From the NCBI RefSeq assembly GCF_036370855.1, contig NC_088099.1, positions 77,541,218-77,605,217 on the forward strand: 64,000 nt of DNA, given 5' to 3'. Both the position numbers and the translations under genes were made by a program. This DNA comes from Dromaius novaehollandiae. Lineage: Eukaryota > Chordata > Aves > Casuariiformes > Dromaiidae. The notes beneath the pieces were generated by a model. The model was not told where the DNA came from, did not search any database, and saw only the letters and a list, made by a program, of their open reading frames with translations. Below are positions 30,379-40,900 of the stretch, one piece after another (position 1 is the first letter of the stretch; each line of letters opens with the position of its first letter).

Positions 30379-31836
30379 GTGCGCGCCGCCGGCTGCGCCA
30401 GGCCCCCGCCGCTGCCCGGGCCCAGCCGCGTCCCCTCCGTGCTGCGGGCGGGCGCGACGGCCGCTCTCCCGGAGCCCCGCGGCTCACCGCGGAGCGCCCG
30501 GCGGGTGGAGCCGCTGGTGGGGGAGGGAGGGCGGGCGGCGCCCAGCGTCGCTCCTGGCGGGGCGCGGGCGGGTGGCGGGGCGGGAGCAGGCCCTACTGGC
30601 GCTGGAGTCGCCCTGTCAGCTCTCTGCTGGTGGCATGACTTGCCAGGAGGAGGGAGGTGGGAAAGTCCCATAATCCGAGGGGGCCTTGGGCGGGAAAGGG
30701 TTCAGGAAGAGGTGAGGGAGGAAATCTGGAGCCTCAGTAAGAGGGTCTGGAAAAAGCGGCAGGGGGACTTCAACTGGGTGTGCTTGAGGGAGGGAAGGAG
30801 AGTAGGTGCTCATGTTTCTACTCGTCTTGGGCAGGGCTGGCTCTCAGCCCACACCTGTGAACTAACGCGTGCACACTAGCAGCACTAACATGAACAATGC
30901 TTCTTCTTGTCCTGTCTCTCCTGGTTGCATTAGGTGTCTGCTTGCATTCCCATACTTAGACTGGCCAGAACTCATAAGAAGGTTTTGTTTTACTGTCACT
31001 TCCCTGATCAGCTTCTGACAAAGAGAGAATCTCTCCTGAAGCGCATCTACCGAATTCCACTTGACTGGCTGGAAGAATACACAACTGGCATGGCAGACTG
31101 CATCATTGTCAACAGCAAATTCACCGCCAGTGTGTTCAAGGACACATTTAAGTCCTTATCTCACATAAACCCAGAGGTCCTCTACCCATCACTCAGCACC
31201 AGCAGCTTTGAAACAATAGTTCCTGCAGACATAGCTGCCCTGATACCTAAAAAGAAAAAGTTCTTGTTTCTTTCCATTAATAGATATGAGAGAAAAAAGA
31301 ATCTAGCATTGGCCCTGGAAGCTTTGCATGATCTTCGTGGAAGACTTGATTCTCATGAGTGGAATGAAGTTCACCTGGTTATGGCAGGCGGCTATGACAA
31401 AAGAGTTCTGGAAAACGTGGAGCACTATGAAGAGCTGAGGAGTCTTGCGACCAAGCTTAGTATTAACGACCAGGTGACTTTCCTGAGGTCGTTCTCAGAT
31501 GAACAGAAAATCTCTCTTCTTAGTAACTCTATATGCGTGCTTTACACACCAAGTAAAGAACACTTTGGCATTGTTCCTCTGGAGGCAATGTATATGAGAT
31601 GTCCAGTTATAGCAGTTAATTCAGGTGGTCCTTTAGAAACAATCTTGAATAATGTTACAGGATTTTTGTGTGATCCTCTGCCAATGCAATTCTCTGAGGC
31701 CATGGAAAAATTTGTGAGAGATCCTCTCTTAAAAGACACAATGGGAACAGCTGGGAGAGCTAGAGTTATGGAAAATTTTTCATCAGAAGCATTCACAGAA
31801 CAGCTGTACCAATACATAAGCAGATTAACAAAATAA
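30052..31836 (+). CDS. ALG2: ALG2, alpha-1,3/1,6-mannosyltransferase (2 exons)
   Basis: Coding join 30052-30378 and 30934-31836, 409 residues (human 416). Function known for the family: on the cytosolic face of the ER it transfers two mannoses from GDP-Man to Man1GlcNAc2-PP-dolichol, first alpha-1,3 and then alpha-1,6. Seen: a GT-B, GT4-type protein with the N-terminal glycine-rich loop HPDLGLGGAERLV (residues 16-28), a hydrophobic stretch at about 83-97 likely to contact the membrane, SINRYERKKNL (223-233) opening the nucleotide-sugar domain, and the E-x7-E motif EHFGIVPLE (E318/E326). The start was chosen at 30052 because GCAGCCATGG is a strong Kozak context; the frame is open further 5' but only with a GTG at 30022. 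Exon 1 is GC-rich, exon 2 much less so, as expected for an exon inside a CpG island. Divergent neighbour: SEC61B. Confidence 0.96.
30379..30933 (+). other. ALG2: ALG2 intron
   Basis: 555 bp, GT...TTAG, starting in the CpG island and ending in ordinary sequence. Its polypyrimidine-rich end (TTCTTCTTGTCCTGTCTCTC) precedes the acceptor. Nothing else is seen in it. Its position, between CDQ and VSACIP, matches my recollection of the human gene. Confidence 0.9.
30934..31836 (+). CDS. ALG2: ALG2 exon 2 coding part
   Basis: 300 codons plus TAA (31834-31836), beginning VSACIPILRLA. It includes the donor-substrate domain with the E-x7-E motif, and NSGGPLET (338-345), a typical GT4 nucleotide-sugar-binding loop. 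The exon is fully open with no frameshift. Confidence 0.96.
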   Translation: MSACIPILRLARTHKKVLFYCHFPDQLLTKRESLLKRIYRIPLDWLEEYTTGMADCIIVNSKFTASVFKDTFKSLSHINPEVLYPSLSTSSFETIVPADIAALIPKKKKFLFLSINRYERKKNLALALEALHDLRGRLDSHEWNEVHLVMAGGYDKRVLENVEHYEELRSLATKLSINDQVTFLRSFSDEQKISLLSNSICVLYTPSKEHFGIVPLEAMYMRCPVIAVNSGGPLETILNNVTGFLCDPLPMQFSEAMEKFVRDPLLKDTMGTAGRARVMENFSSEAFTEQLYQYISRLTK

Positions 31837-32451
31837 AACTATATTCCTGTATTATATTTTACAGCTTTGTATGTTTGATCTTTATAGGGGACCAGTATTC
31901 AATGTGACTGTGATGAAGAACTCGGAACATGTGAGTTTCCTTGTTATGCTGCTTGATACAATAAGCAACAAGCAGAAAAGCTCCTGCTGTTTTATTAGAA
32001 GGTTCACATAGTAGGCTGATTTGCCATTATACAAGTTCTGTGTGCTGTGCCTGGAAAAATGCATAGTTCAAATTGCACTAGACTTGTAAGATTGTCACAT
32101 TTTAATACTGCACAGTATGACTAATTCAAATTAGAAAATGCAAGTTTGTACAAATAAGATTTGGTATTACAGCATAGCTTTATTTTTCTGTAAAGCTGCC
32201 TTTCAGACTTTCGTTTTTATTAGTTTGTAACTAAAAGAGCTGGTATGGAAAGAATTGTACAATCCAACTGACTGCATGTTCTTTTTTTTTTTTTAAAAAA
32301 AAGCAACATCCTTGAGGATATGAGTGGTATGGTCTTAAAATAATTGGCCTTTTACTGTACTACTCTCCTAGAATTGCATTGTCTAGTCACACTGGGTGTC
32401 ATAAACAAGCACACAAGTGTTTGAGCAGGAGGAAGCCGAGACAAGAATAAA
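31837..32451 (+). other. ALG2: ALG2 3' UTR with candidate poly(A) signal
   Basis: AT-rich sequence after the stop. A canonical AATAAA lies at 32446-32451, giving a UTR of about 630 nt. Another AATAAA overlaps the stop codon itself (31832-31837) and is too early to be the main site. Where the transcript really ends is not determinable here; it may run further. Confidence 0.45.
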
Positions 32452-33980
32452 CCCAAGGACATCAGACTACCTGGGACAAAAATATTAGCTACTATGATGA
32501 AATTCCACATCTATGCAGATTATCTACTATGCTTAAGGATGTAATTTTACTTTAGCAATTTCTGGTTCATAGAGACATGAATAATATTCTCTTTATTGAA
32601 GATTTGTTTGTGTTCTAAATAACAGAAATAACACTTTTTTTTAAAAAAGCGGTAATCTGGAACAAGGGATAAAGATAGATTTTTATTTTGCTTATTTTAG
32701 CGTCAGCATTTCAGTATAATTTTTCTGAACAGTTTAGCTGGAAGAGCATCCCTGCACATCTTTCCTGATGAAGTGGCCTTATATGAGACAGTAGTTTTGA
32801 CCTTTTTTTTTCTTTTTTTTTTTTTCCCCCCTCTTGGTTTTGAACTGTAATATCTGATTTTGGGCCAGGAATATCTGTGTTTTGTGTCTTCTACTTTTTT
32901 TTTCCAGGTCATCTTTACTGGTTGTTTTTTTTTCTGGTACATCTCTAATACGGTATTACACAATCCATACGGTTGAATTTTAAGCCTGAAAAATGGATTG
33001 AGTAATTATGTCGTTTCCTTGCTCTTTGAAATCTGGTTTTATAGAAAAACCATTATTTTATAGTCTGTGTTCTGCAATGTGTATTAAGATAAAGTTTTTA
33101 GATGTTCTTGGCATTTAGTATGTCACAACATGCTTTCTGTGTGAAAAACAAACCAGTCTTTCCATTGCTTAGGATTGCAACCTAGGTCTCATTATAAGGC
33201 TTTTACTTAAAGTAGAGCAAAAACAATTTCACCAATTCTGTCTTTGCCTTTAATTATAAAGTTAGGATGCTGTGATGGTTATTCATTATGTCTTGGGAGC
33301 TGATGATCTGACAAGCCCTCTTTCCAACAAGTCTGTTTATTTGAGAGGAGTTGGTAAGCCTCAGTTTTCTCTCTTTGCCTGCGTTAACACTCCTTCCCTG
33401 CTGCTTAATCCGGTTGAAATACAAAGTTTTCCTAAGTCTTTGCATAACATTTTCAGGAAGGAAGTAGCAATGAGCGACTGAAGGAACTGAAATGAGAGCA
33501 AGAAGATCATTTCTGTTCATTGAAGGTAATGCTTTCAAGAAGTATTTGGCCTTCAAATTTGGCCTGCAAGCTGCAGTTAAAAGGTGCTAGGTGGTTGGTA
33601 CCAATTCCTATGGCTACTTAGTTTATGTTACATTCAGCTTTCCTGCTTGCGCTAGAGTTAGCATGGAGTTTGTGATGTGTCAGTGCATCATGGTCAGAAT
33701 AGCTGCGGGATACTTCTGTTCACAGCTTCCAGCATTTAGAAGTGGGTCCCTTTCTTTCAAAAATGAAAGCATTCAGTCCTGAAAAAAACAGTGCTGGCAG
33801 AAAGTGGTGGTAGTATTCTGAGGACATCTAATATGTTTGGCTCTGTAGATCAAGGAGAAAGCAAACCATCTGAAATCCAGCAGGATGGTTAGAAATAGGA
33901 ACAGATTTGCTCTACTCCCTCAGGCACAGAAACAGGAATTTCGTGGGAAGTGCTGCTGAAGTAGATTCATGCAAGTGGCA
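32452..33980. other. Intergenic or distal ALG2 3' UTR
   Basis: AT-rich sequence with several T-runs. No coding feature is recognised; part could be extended ALG2 3' UTR. Confidence 0.5.
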
Positions 33981-34421
33981 TCAGGGCTCTGGGTGCACAA
34001 ATAGGCCATAATAGCGCTGAGGAGCCTCACCTGTGACCTTCACTTGTGCACCCTCTGTCCACTGGTACAGGAGCTCCATTTAAGCACAAGTCTTGGCCTC
34101 CAGCCCTTTGCTGAGCTATGTTGTAGGTAAGCCTGTGCCTAGCCCTGTGCCCCACTGCTCCTGTTGACTGGATTTCATGGATTGATCTTGGACCTGATTT
34201 GTTATCTCACAGTCAGCTGATGATCACTGGACCATCAACAGAACCTGTTACCATCTCCAAGCTGCCTTATTGGGTGCTGTGGAACTGTGCCCTGGTCAGT
34301 GAGGTCACTGTCCCTGTATGCTGTGGTCACCCTCAGCTTTTGGCCTGTCTTCTCTTGCGAAGCAGCCCCACTTGCTCTTCTCCCTGACAGTTAGCTCAGG
34401 CCTTCTCAAACCCTGAGCTGG
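33981..34421 (+). repeat. Gypsy LTR-like repeat, left copy
   Basis: About 441 bp. Aligns with 37560-37993: matching blocks include TCAGGG..CTGGGTGCAC, AATAGGCC..TAATAGC, AGCCTCACCTG, GAGCTCCATT, ACTGTGCCCTGGT..GTGAGGTCACTGTCCC, and CCCTGA..AGTTAGCTC. Divergence by eye is substantial, consistent with an old insertion. No clean TG...CA termini or target-site duplication was found. Confidence 0.7.
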
Positions 34422-34674
34422 CCACCATGGAGCATGGCCCTCAGGGTGGCAGGATCTTGCCCCTAAGACTCCCACTCAGCCCCAGGTTAACCTCAAAATC
34501 ATGCTAGAAGCTAATGGTCAGCATGTAGAGGCATGACAATCCTTCAGGCTTCTTCAACAACATCTGACCCTCAGCTTCCTGAACCATTCAGTGGGGACTG
34601 GGCAACGGTATGGGGATTTGAGTCAGATGCAGCTAATCTCTGCAGCCTATTCAGGGGCCTATACAAGATCGTAG

Positions 34675-35160
34675 ATGCTCAGCGGTAATAATCTAGCTCT
34701 CCGGGGTGGCCCTTCCTTGGTTGAAGCCTTGTGTGAAGGGACAATGACCCTGTGCTCCAAAACTGATGAGTTACTCAGTGCTTTGGAGTGGTTTTGGGCA
34801 GACTGCAATTGTGCAGTGGCCAGAACTGTCCTGCTGGAGCTCAAGCAGGGGAAGGAGTCAGCCTCCAGCTATGGTGGAAACTGTGTAGGAAGAACAAGCC
34901 CTTAAGGCCTGCTACAGATGAAAGCTGCCTAAGGCCTTCCAAGATAAGATGGCTGGGACTGGCCTGCCCCAGTGCCTGGGCAGTCTGTCAGACCTACCTA
35001 TTGCTCTGGATAGGCACCTGACTCTGCCAAAGAGAGCATATTGGGACCCTGGGAGGAGCTCTGCCATGTTTTGCTCCACTTCCCTTGCTGCCCTCCGCCC
35101 CCAGAGGAGGAGCCCATGGAAGTAGGCAGCATCCAACCTCACCCCTCATCCCAAGAATGA
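34675..35160 (+). pseudogene. Gypsy gag remnant
   Basis: Two frames hold gag-like blocks: VLLELKQGKESASSY (around 34825-34870), resembling the Lx-L-RQG capsid segment of sushi-class Gag, and PPPEEEPMEVGS (35098-35130), resembling the E-EPM-LG motif that precedes the zinc knuckle in this class. The frames are separated by a stop and a frameshift. No zinc knuckle was found. Confidence 0.6.
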
Positions 35161-35660
35161 GAACACAGATGGAGAGAAGGGGATGGCTTTTATTGTGGTA
35201 AAAAAAAAAAAAAAAAAAAAAAAGGCCAATGTACTGTCACTTGCCTGAACAGTGCACCCATGCTTTGGCTGTCACTGACTGCAGGTACACATGAGGTGGC
35301 TGGTGGGGCTGAATGACTTTGGGGTTGGAAACCAAAATTAGCAAAGAATGAAAAGTTAGCGAAGTGTGAAGAAAGGGAAGCCTGGTAGGCAAGGTGGGGC
35401 GAGAGGCACTTCATCCCTCAATAGTATTCCAGGTTCTGGTTGTGCATGAGCACCACTGTTCGTTCTTCTGTTACCTCAAGAACATGCGACCACTCCTAAG
35501 AAGCAGCTTTAATTTTCAGGAGCTCCTTGTCCCAGATGTCATAATTCCTATCAGTGGAAATGAGCTGCCAAGAGATGAAAGCATAGGGTGGAGCTCCTGC
35601 TTCATAATTCATTCTAGGAGAGGATGGCCCTATGGCTAAGTCAGAAGCATCTACTTTCAC
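35161..35660. other. Insert of unknown origin between gag and RT
   Basis: Holds an A24 tract (35200-35223) and, on the minus strand, AATAAA next to it. I could not match it to Gypsy protease or to a known gene. It may be a separate insertion or a heavily decayed protease region. Confidence 0.35.
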
Positions 35661-35854
35661 AATGAAACTCTAGCCAGTGTCTGGGCAGGACTGTGATGCA
35701 AGTGGTGGTGAATCCCTATTTCAGTTCCTCAGAAGCTGTTCTTGCTTCCTATGTCTACAGAAAGTGAGAACCTTTTCAAGTGAGTGCTGTTATTAGGAAC
35801 CACAATACTGGAAAACCCTGTTAAAAATTATCAGAAGAGGTTGGCTAATTCTAA

Positions 35855-36240
35855 GAATCTCTGCACATTCTGCATGCTAGAAGGAAATGAGTGGAAAACT
35901 GCCTTCTGAATCAGATACAGACACTATGAGTATCTTGTGATACCATTTGGTCTCTGCTGTGCCCTGACCACTTTTCAGCATTTTGTAAACGATGTCCTGT
36001 TGGACCTGCTTGATAACTATACAGTGGCATTCCTGACACCTTGATATTATCCAGCACTCAATAGGCACACATAGACTATGCTGGAGAAGTCCTGAGTCAC
36101 TTGCAACAGCATTGACTCTGTGTCAAACCCCAGAAATCTGCTCCTTTTAACAAAACAGTGTGAAGTTCCTGGGGTACCTGGTGGACCCCAGCTGGTGGCA
36201 AATGGAACCCAAGTAGATTGAAGCCATTGTAAGTAGTCAG
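35855..36240 (+). pseudogene. Gypsy reverse transcriptase remnant
   Basis: From 35889 one frame reads EWKTAF, stop, then HYEYLVIPFGL and FQHFVNDVLLDLLD, the hallmark RT palm segment of Ty3/Gypsy. The catalytic YLDD box that should follow at about 36030 is destroyed by substitution and a frameshift. Further on, in another frame, come blocks resembling VKFLGYLV (about 36160-36185), the conserved V-FLG region. Homology stops at about 36260. Confidence 0.85.
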
Positions 36241-36289
36241 ACTCCTTCTGTGAAGATACTCACATCCTTCTTTTGGACAGAAAATATGG

Positions 36290-36990
36290 GCACTGGCAGG
36301 GGAGGTGGAGGGACAGATGACCCAAATACCAGATTATCTTCGATAAGGGCTGCTGATCTGGGGTATAACAAAGCCTAGATGCTCCCAAAGGGCACCTCCT
36401 TTGGGGAGCTGGGGGGGTCGCTCTGGATGCAGGGGATGTTAGAAAAGCCCACAGGGCTGTGATTGCTTCTGCATGTTGATCACTGCTCCCTGCAGGGTTT
36501 GGAGATCAAACAGGAAGTGTAGGGTGGCCGTGGGGCCAGGTCTTACGGCACCTAGCTGCAGGGAAGCTGTGGGGGCAAGCCCTGGTAGCTTGAGGGCTGT
36601 GTTCCTGTAGTGTTCAGTTCAGGGCCTGAGTAGGCTTGAGCTAACTGGCAAGGAGCAGCAAGGGCAGGAGTGCTCCAAAAGGGAAGGCAAGCCAGAAGCT
36701 GAGGGTGGCAACAACACAGGCTGGGTAATGACTTCACCGAGAGGGTGCAGTCCCATAGCAACTGAAGTGGGCAAGTAGAGAAGGGATGGTGAGAGTAGTC
36801 CAGGGACCATCAGGCAAAAGCAAGGTAACATGTCAGGTCCAAAACAGGAAATCCAAACAAGAACTAAAAAACAAGACTAGGAACAGGTATACCTACAGCA
36901 TACCTCAAGCAGGAACTGAAGGCCCAGACCTGAATTTAGATGGAGCCTCTGGGTCTATGGGTACAGGGTGTGGATGAAGACCCCAGGTGA
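36290..36990 (-). repeat. Inverted Gypsy LTR plus leader fragment
   Basis: Read on the minus strand, 36990 to about 36620 aligns with the LTR (GCTCCATCTAAAT, ATGCTGTAGGT, TTGGACCTGA, CCACCCTCAGCTTCTGGC, CCAGTTAGCTCAAG) and continues past the LTR end into sequence resembling the left element's leader (AGCCCTCAAG...GGGCTTGCCCC against GGCCCTCAGG...GATCTTGCCCC). It replaces the RNase H and integrase core region of the host element. Confidence 0.6.
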
Positions 36991-37049
36991 GTTTGGTACG
37001 GCTATTGAGGCATATTGGTGCACTCAGGATACTGACAGTGACCTGCTCA

Positions 37050-37315
37050 TACAACACCAACAGGTTCATACCATCTTCATAATCCAGCTGGAAAAGGCCA
37101 AAACCACAGCCTTCTTAACTAATGACTTGATTTGTCCTTCCAGTGAGCATATCCAGACAGCCCAACAACCATTGCCAGTCCACTCTTACCTGGAGCCTTT
37201 CACCATTGTTGGTCAAGTCAATCCAGTTACTTACCGTGAGACAGTCTCATGATCCCTAATGATCTATCTAGTTTTTCATGTCTCCCTCTGGAAGACTTAC
37301 TACCCAGACCACTGC
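37050..37315 (+). pseudogene. Gypsy integrase C-terminal (GPY/F) remnant
   Basis: The frame from 37190 reads LEPFTIVGQVNPVTYR, stop (37250-37252), then LVFHVSLWKTYYPD. This matches the Ty3/Gypsy integrase GPY/F module, where GPF-I---NPV-YRL-LP is followed by VFHVSLLKP. Just upstream, TNDLICPSSEHIQ resembles the linker from the integrase core. Any chromodomain that might follow is not recognisable. Confidence 0.8.
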
Positions 37316-37559
37316 CAGCCCATGCTCCATCTGCCATCAAGATGCAGTAGCAACCACAGCAAAATAAAATTTGGACTTTAAACTCGTTTGGGGAAAGCTT
37401 CACTATCCTATCAATTGCCAGAACTATGGATCTGAAGAGCACTCCTGGCAAGCAAAGCATGTGCTCTAAATAAAAACAGGGTTTTTCACAGCAAGTATCC
37501 TCCAAACCCAGACCTTTGTGAAGGGTGGGGACATACCTGGATGGGAGGGGAGATTGCTC

Positions 37560-37993
37560 TCAGGGCCTGGGTGCACCAATAGGCCTTAATAGCCCTGACC
37601 AGCCTCACCTGCGTCTTCTACCTGCTTACCCTCTGCCCATTGACCCAAGAGCTCCATTCAAGCTCAGGCCCAGGCCCAGGCTCGCTCTTCTTTTTTGAAC
37701 TGTATGGTATGTATACCTGTACTTAATCTGTCCTCTGCTGCTCTTAACTTACTGACTTGATTAACTTCAGACCTATCTTGCCACCTCACACTTGCCTAAT
37801 GATTGCTGGACTGCTGACAGACCCTGTCACTGTCACCAAGCTGTCCTGCTTGGGTACTGTAGAGCTGTGCCCTGGTTGGTGAGGTCACTGTCCCAGTGTG
37901 CTGGGATAACCCTTGGCTCCTGGCTCAGCTGCCCTTGTGGAACAGCCTCACTCTTGCTTTCCCTGAAGTTAGCTCGGGGACTTTTTGAGCTGG
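37560..37993 (+). repeat. Gypsy LTR-like repeat, right copy
   Basis: Partner of 33981-34421. It begins TCAGGGCCTGGGTGCACC and ends near GAGCTGG; similarity stops just after, as expected at the outer end of a 3' LTR. Confidence 0.7.
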
Positions 37994-40900
37994 ACGTGGT
38001 TTCTTTGTGTTATTCAAATGGATTTCTCTTCCATGAGTTTTTACATTTTCCCTATGAAACTCATGGAAATGTCTCCATTCAAAACATTCAGCTACAAGGA
38101 GTTCCACAGTTTAATTCCCCATTGAATGAAGAAACACCTCCTTCAGACTGTTCTGGACATAGCTCCTACTTGATTCATTTCGGGCCTCTTAATTCTTACA
38201 TTAGAAGAGAAAGTGAACAGCCAAGCCCCCACTCATAATTGTAGTATAGTTGCAATGGCCTTCCATGTTGCTCTCCCATCTCATTTTCTCCTGCTAGAGG
38301 GAAGCTCTGTGCTGCATCCCCCAGAGCCACCTCCTTGTTATGGGATAAGGCAGGTGATATGAAGAGGATTTTTTTTTTTTAATTAATCTGTCCTAGGTTG
38401 CCTCTGGACAGGGGAGGCACAAGTCAGCTCCTCTTTGACTGTGTGTGGTTTATATTAAGTAACCCCCATGTCCTGGATGGATTCCAACTTGAAGAATAAC
38501 ATTACAGCTGTATAAACTGCCTCAGGAATTTTTGCTGTGTCCAGTATTTATCTTCATTTTCTGTCTTAAACCGTTAAGTACTACTGCTGTGCATGAGAAG
38601 AGCAAACTATGTTCTAACACTGCATAGTGACTCTGAGCTGTAATGTTTGTGATTAAAGCTGCAGTTGTCTTTAAATGTTTTCAGATTAAGCAGTGTCTCA
38701 TATAGACATATTCTTCATCTGGTCCCATGCTTTCCTTTCACTACTGCTATTTTAAAAACCCACACATGAAAACAATGTTTTAGGTTTACAGAAGGAAGAA
38801 ATTCACTTTGTTTTAAGAGGCGCAAATACTGAGTAAGTTCCTTATTTTATGCATATATAGTTTTTTACCCTTTCTACTTGCTCTCTTCCCTTCTGGAAAT
38901 CCTGCAAGAATCTTGATCATGCAAGTACACTGCATGATGTTTTTTGTCAGTGATAAACCACCTGCCAATTAAATAGAAACAGCTCCATCGCGAGCTGACA
39001 GTAAGTACCCCCATACTGTAGGGGGTATCAAGTACATTTTGTTTTGCTATCTCTAGGCTGACGTGATATGGGAAAACAAAGATGACTAGGGGTATGTTTC
39101 CAAGATGGCAGTTTTTTAGAGCAATAATTACTTGTACCTGTGTGGAACCTGTTTTAGAAATGCACACTCTTTAATTTGTTTCTATTTCTGCCTTTCTCCT
39201 TTACTTAAATAAGTTCTGAAGAGTTTTATTTAAATTAAATTGAAAATGCCTAGTGCAATCTGTCATCAGAAGAATTATTAAGTATAGCACTAATATAATT
39301 AAATAAATGATAATTAGACTACAAGAAAATGAAGGATTCACACCACAGCAGATTGGTGTGAAGGAAGATGTAATATGAAGAAAGTGATTGCAAGGAGGAA
39401 TTCATATCTTATCCTCTCCTTCCAATACTTGCACATCTTGCCATCTTCAGTCAGAACCCAAATTTATAAAAAAAGACCAAATAAGGAAAGAGCATAGTAT
39501 AGGTATAGGAACACTAGGTGTGACAAAGTAAGACAAGAAGAGAAGTGATTAGGCTTCACATTTCTTCACTTAATAATATTGTGGTCTGGAAAGTGGAAAC
39601 CGGCAGATTTCCCTGTTCAATTTACCTTTACTATCTATAGTAAATAAGATTTACTATTAATTATTAACTTGTTATTAATTTAGATAAGGCTACAAACAAA
39701 TTATTTTATACATTCTTTTTCAGATTATAAAAAGAAATGTGATTAACATCAATTTCAGGATTTCACCAGCTGCCTAGTGTTGCTTTCTTTTCTCTTCCCA
39801 CCCCCTTCATTACTATTTTATACAATTTTACACAATATAAAAAATTTATAGATTTTAACATTTACATAAAGTCTATAAAAACCTCATGCTACATTATCAT
39901 ATTGCTAAACTTTTTTCCTTTTTATTATGGCTTTATTATTCTCAGGGATGAAATGGCTGATATTTTATTTTGAATCGTAATTTATTATACAGTTAATATC
40001 GCTGGGGTATTTTTAATGAAACAATGACTATAGAATACTGACAAAATATAGTATTATGAAAGGAGTACATCCAATAGCATGAATATTAACACAGATAGTA
40101 GAAAAATGAATGTACATTTTAATTACAGTTACCTTTATCTGCTTTTCTGATGAAAGCGGAACATTTGACCCCAAAAGAAATAAATCAGGGATTAGTTTCT
40201 ATTGATTTATGGAAGTGCAGTTCTTCCATGCCAGCTATTTTATGCAAGAGATTAAGTGAGTTGATTCCATGTTTTTGTAGTGTTAGTCATACGGGAGGAC
40301 CAACAAGTTTGATCTTATGAACAAACAAAACAAACAATTAATATTGTGATATTTTCATTGCCTCAATTCCTATAAACTGAAAGAGAAGAAAAACATAACT
40401 TCAAAAAATGAAAATAGAAATCATTTGGAGTTGTTTTACATGGAGAAAGGGAGCACAAGTTGCTAAGCTTTAAAAACCTTACATGAGATAATAAATCACT
40501 GGAAAACTAGCCTTCAGACAGCCTATAATACAACTACAGGCACATACTATATTTTAATTTAATGAACTTTGTCCCCTCACAGTTATACAGAAAATTTCTG
40601 CATTATATAGCAAGATTTGTACAAGGTAAAAAATTGAGAAGCCATCTTCAATTATTCCCAAGTAAAAGTAAACAAAACTAGGTATAATTCTCAGTAATGT
40701 CTCCAATTATTTACAGGTGAGTAAAATAAGTCACAGGAGCATCGCACCTCTTATCATACCTCTTTATCATCTTGATCCTGGCCTAGAATCAGCTGCTGTA
40801 AACAAACTTACAGCTGAACAAAATGCTACACATAGTAATAAACATTAAACCTAGTAATGATTGATTGCAGGAACAGAACCTGACTGTCACATACTCTTAA

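Larger units (their letters stand above)
33981..37993 (+). mobile_element. Decayed Ty3/Gypsy (Metaviridae) LTR retrotransposon
   Basis: About 4.0 kb bounded by two diverged direct repeats (33981-34421 and 37560-37993) that behave as LTRs. Between them, in order on plus, are remnants of gag (34675-35160), reverse transcriptase (35855-36240) and the integrase C-terminal GPY/F module (37050-37315). The order gag-RT-IN and the RT/IN sequence type place it with Ty3/Gypsy elements of the sushi-like vertebrate group, not with retroviruses. All coding parts carry stops and frameshifts, protease, RNase H and the integrase core are not recognisable, and an inverted LTR piece interrupts pol. It is a dead fossil copy. 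Confidence 0.75.

Noticed and set aside
30379-30879. Open frame continuing from ALG2 exon 1
   Set aside because: It runs past a GT donor into the intron, shows no homology, and the next conserved residues (VSACIP) resume after the AG at 30932-30933.
37792-38238. 148-codon open frame on plus
   Set aside because: It starts inside the right LTR-like repeat and runs out into flanking DNA; no recognisable domain.
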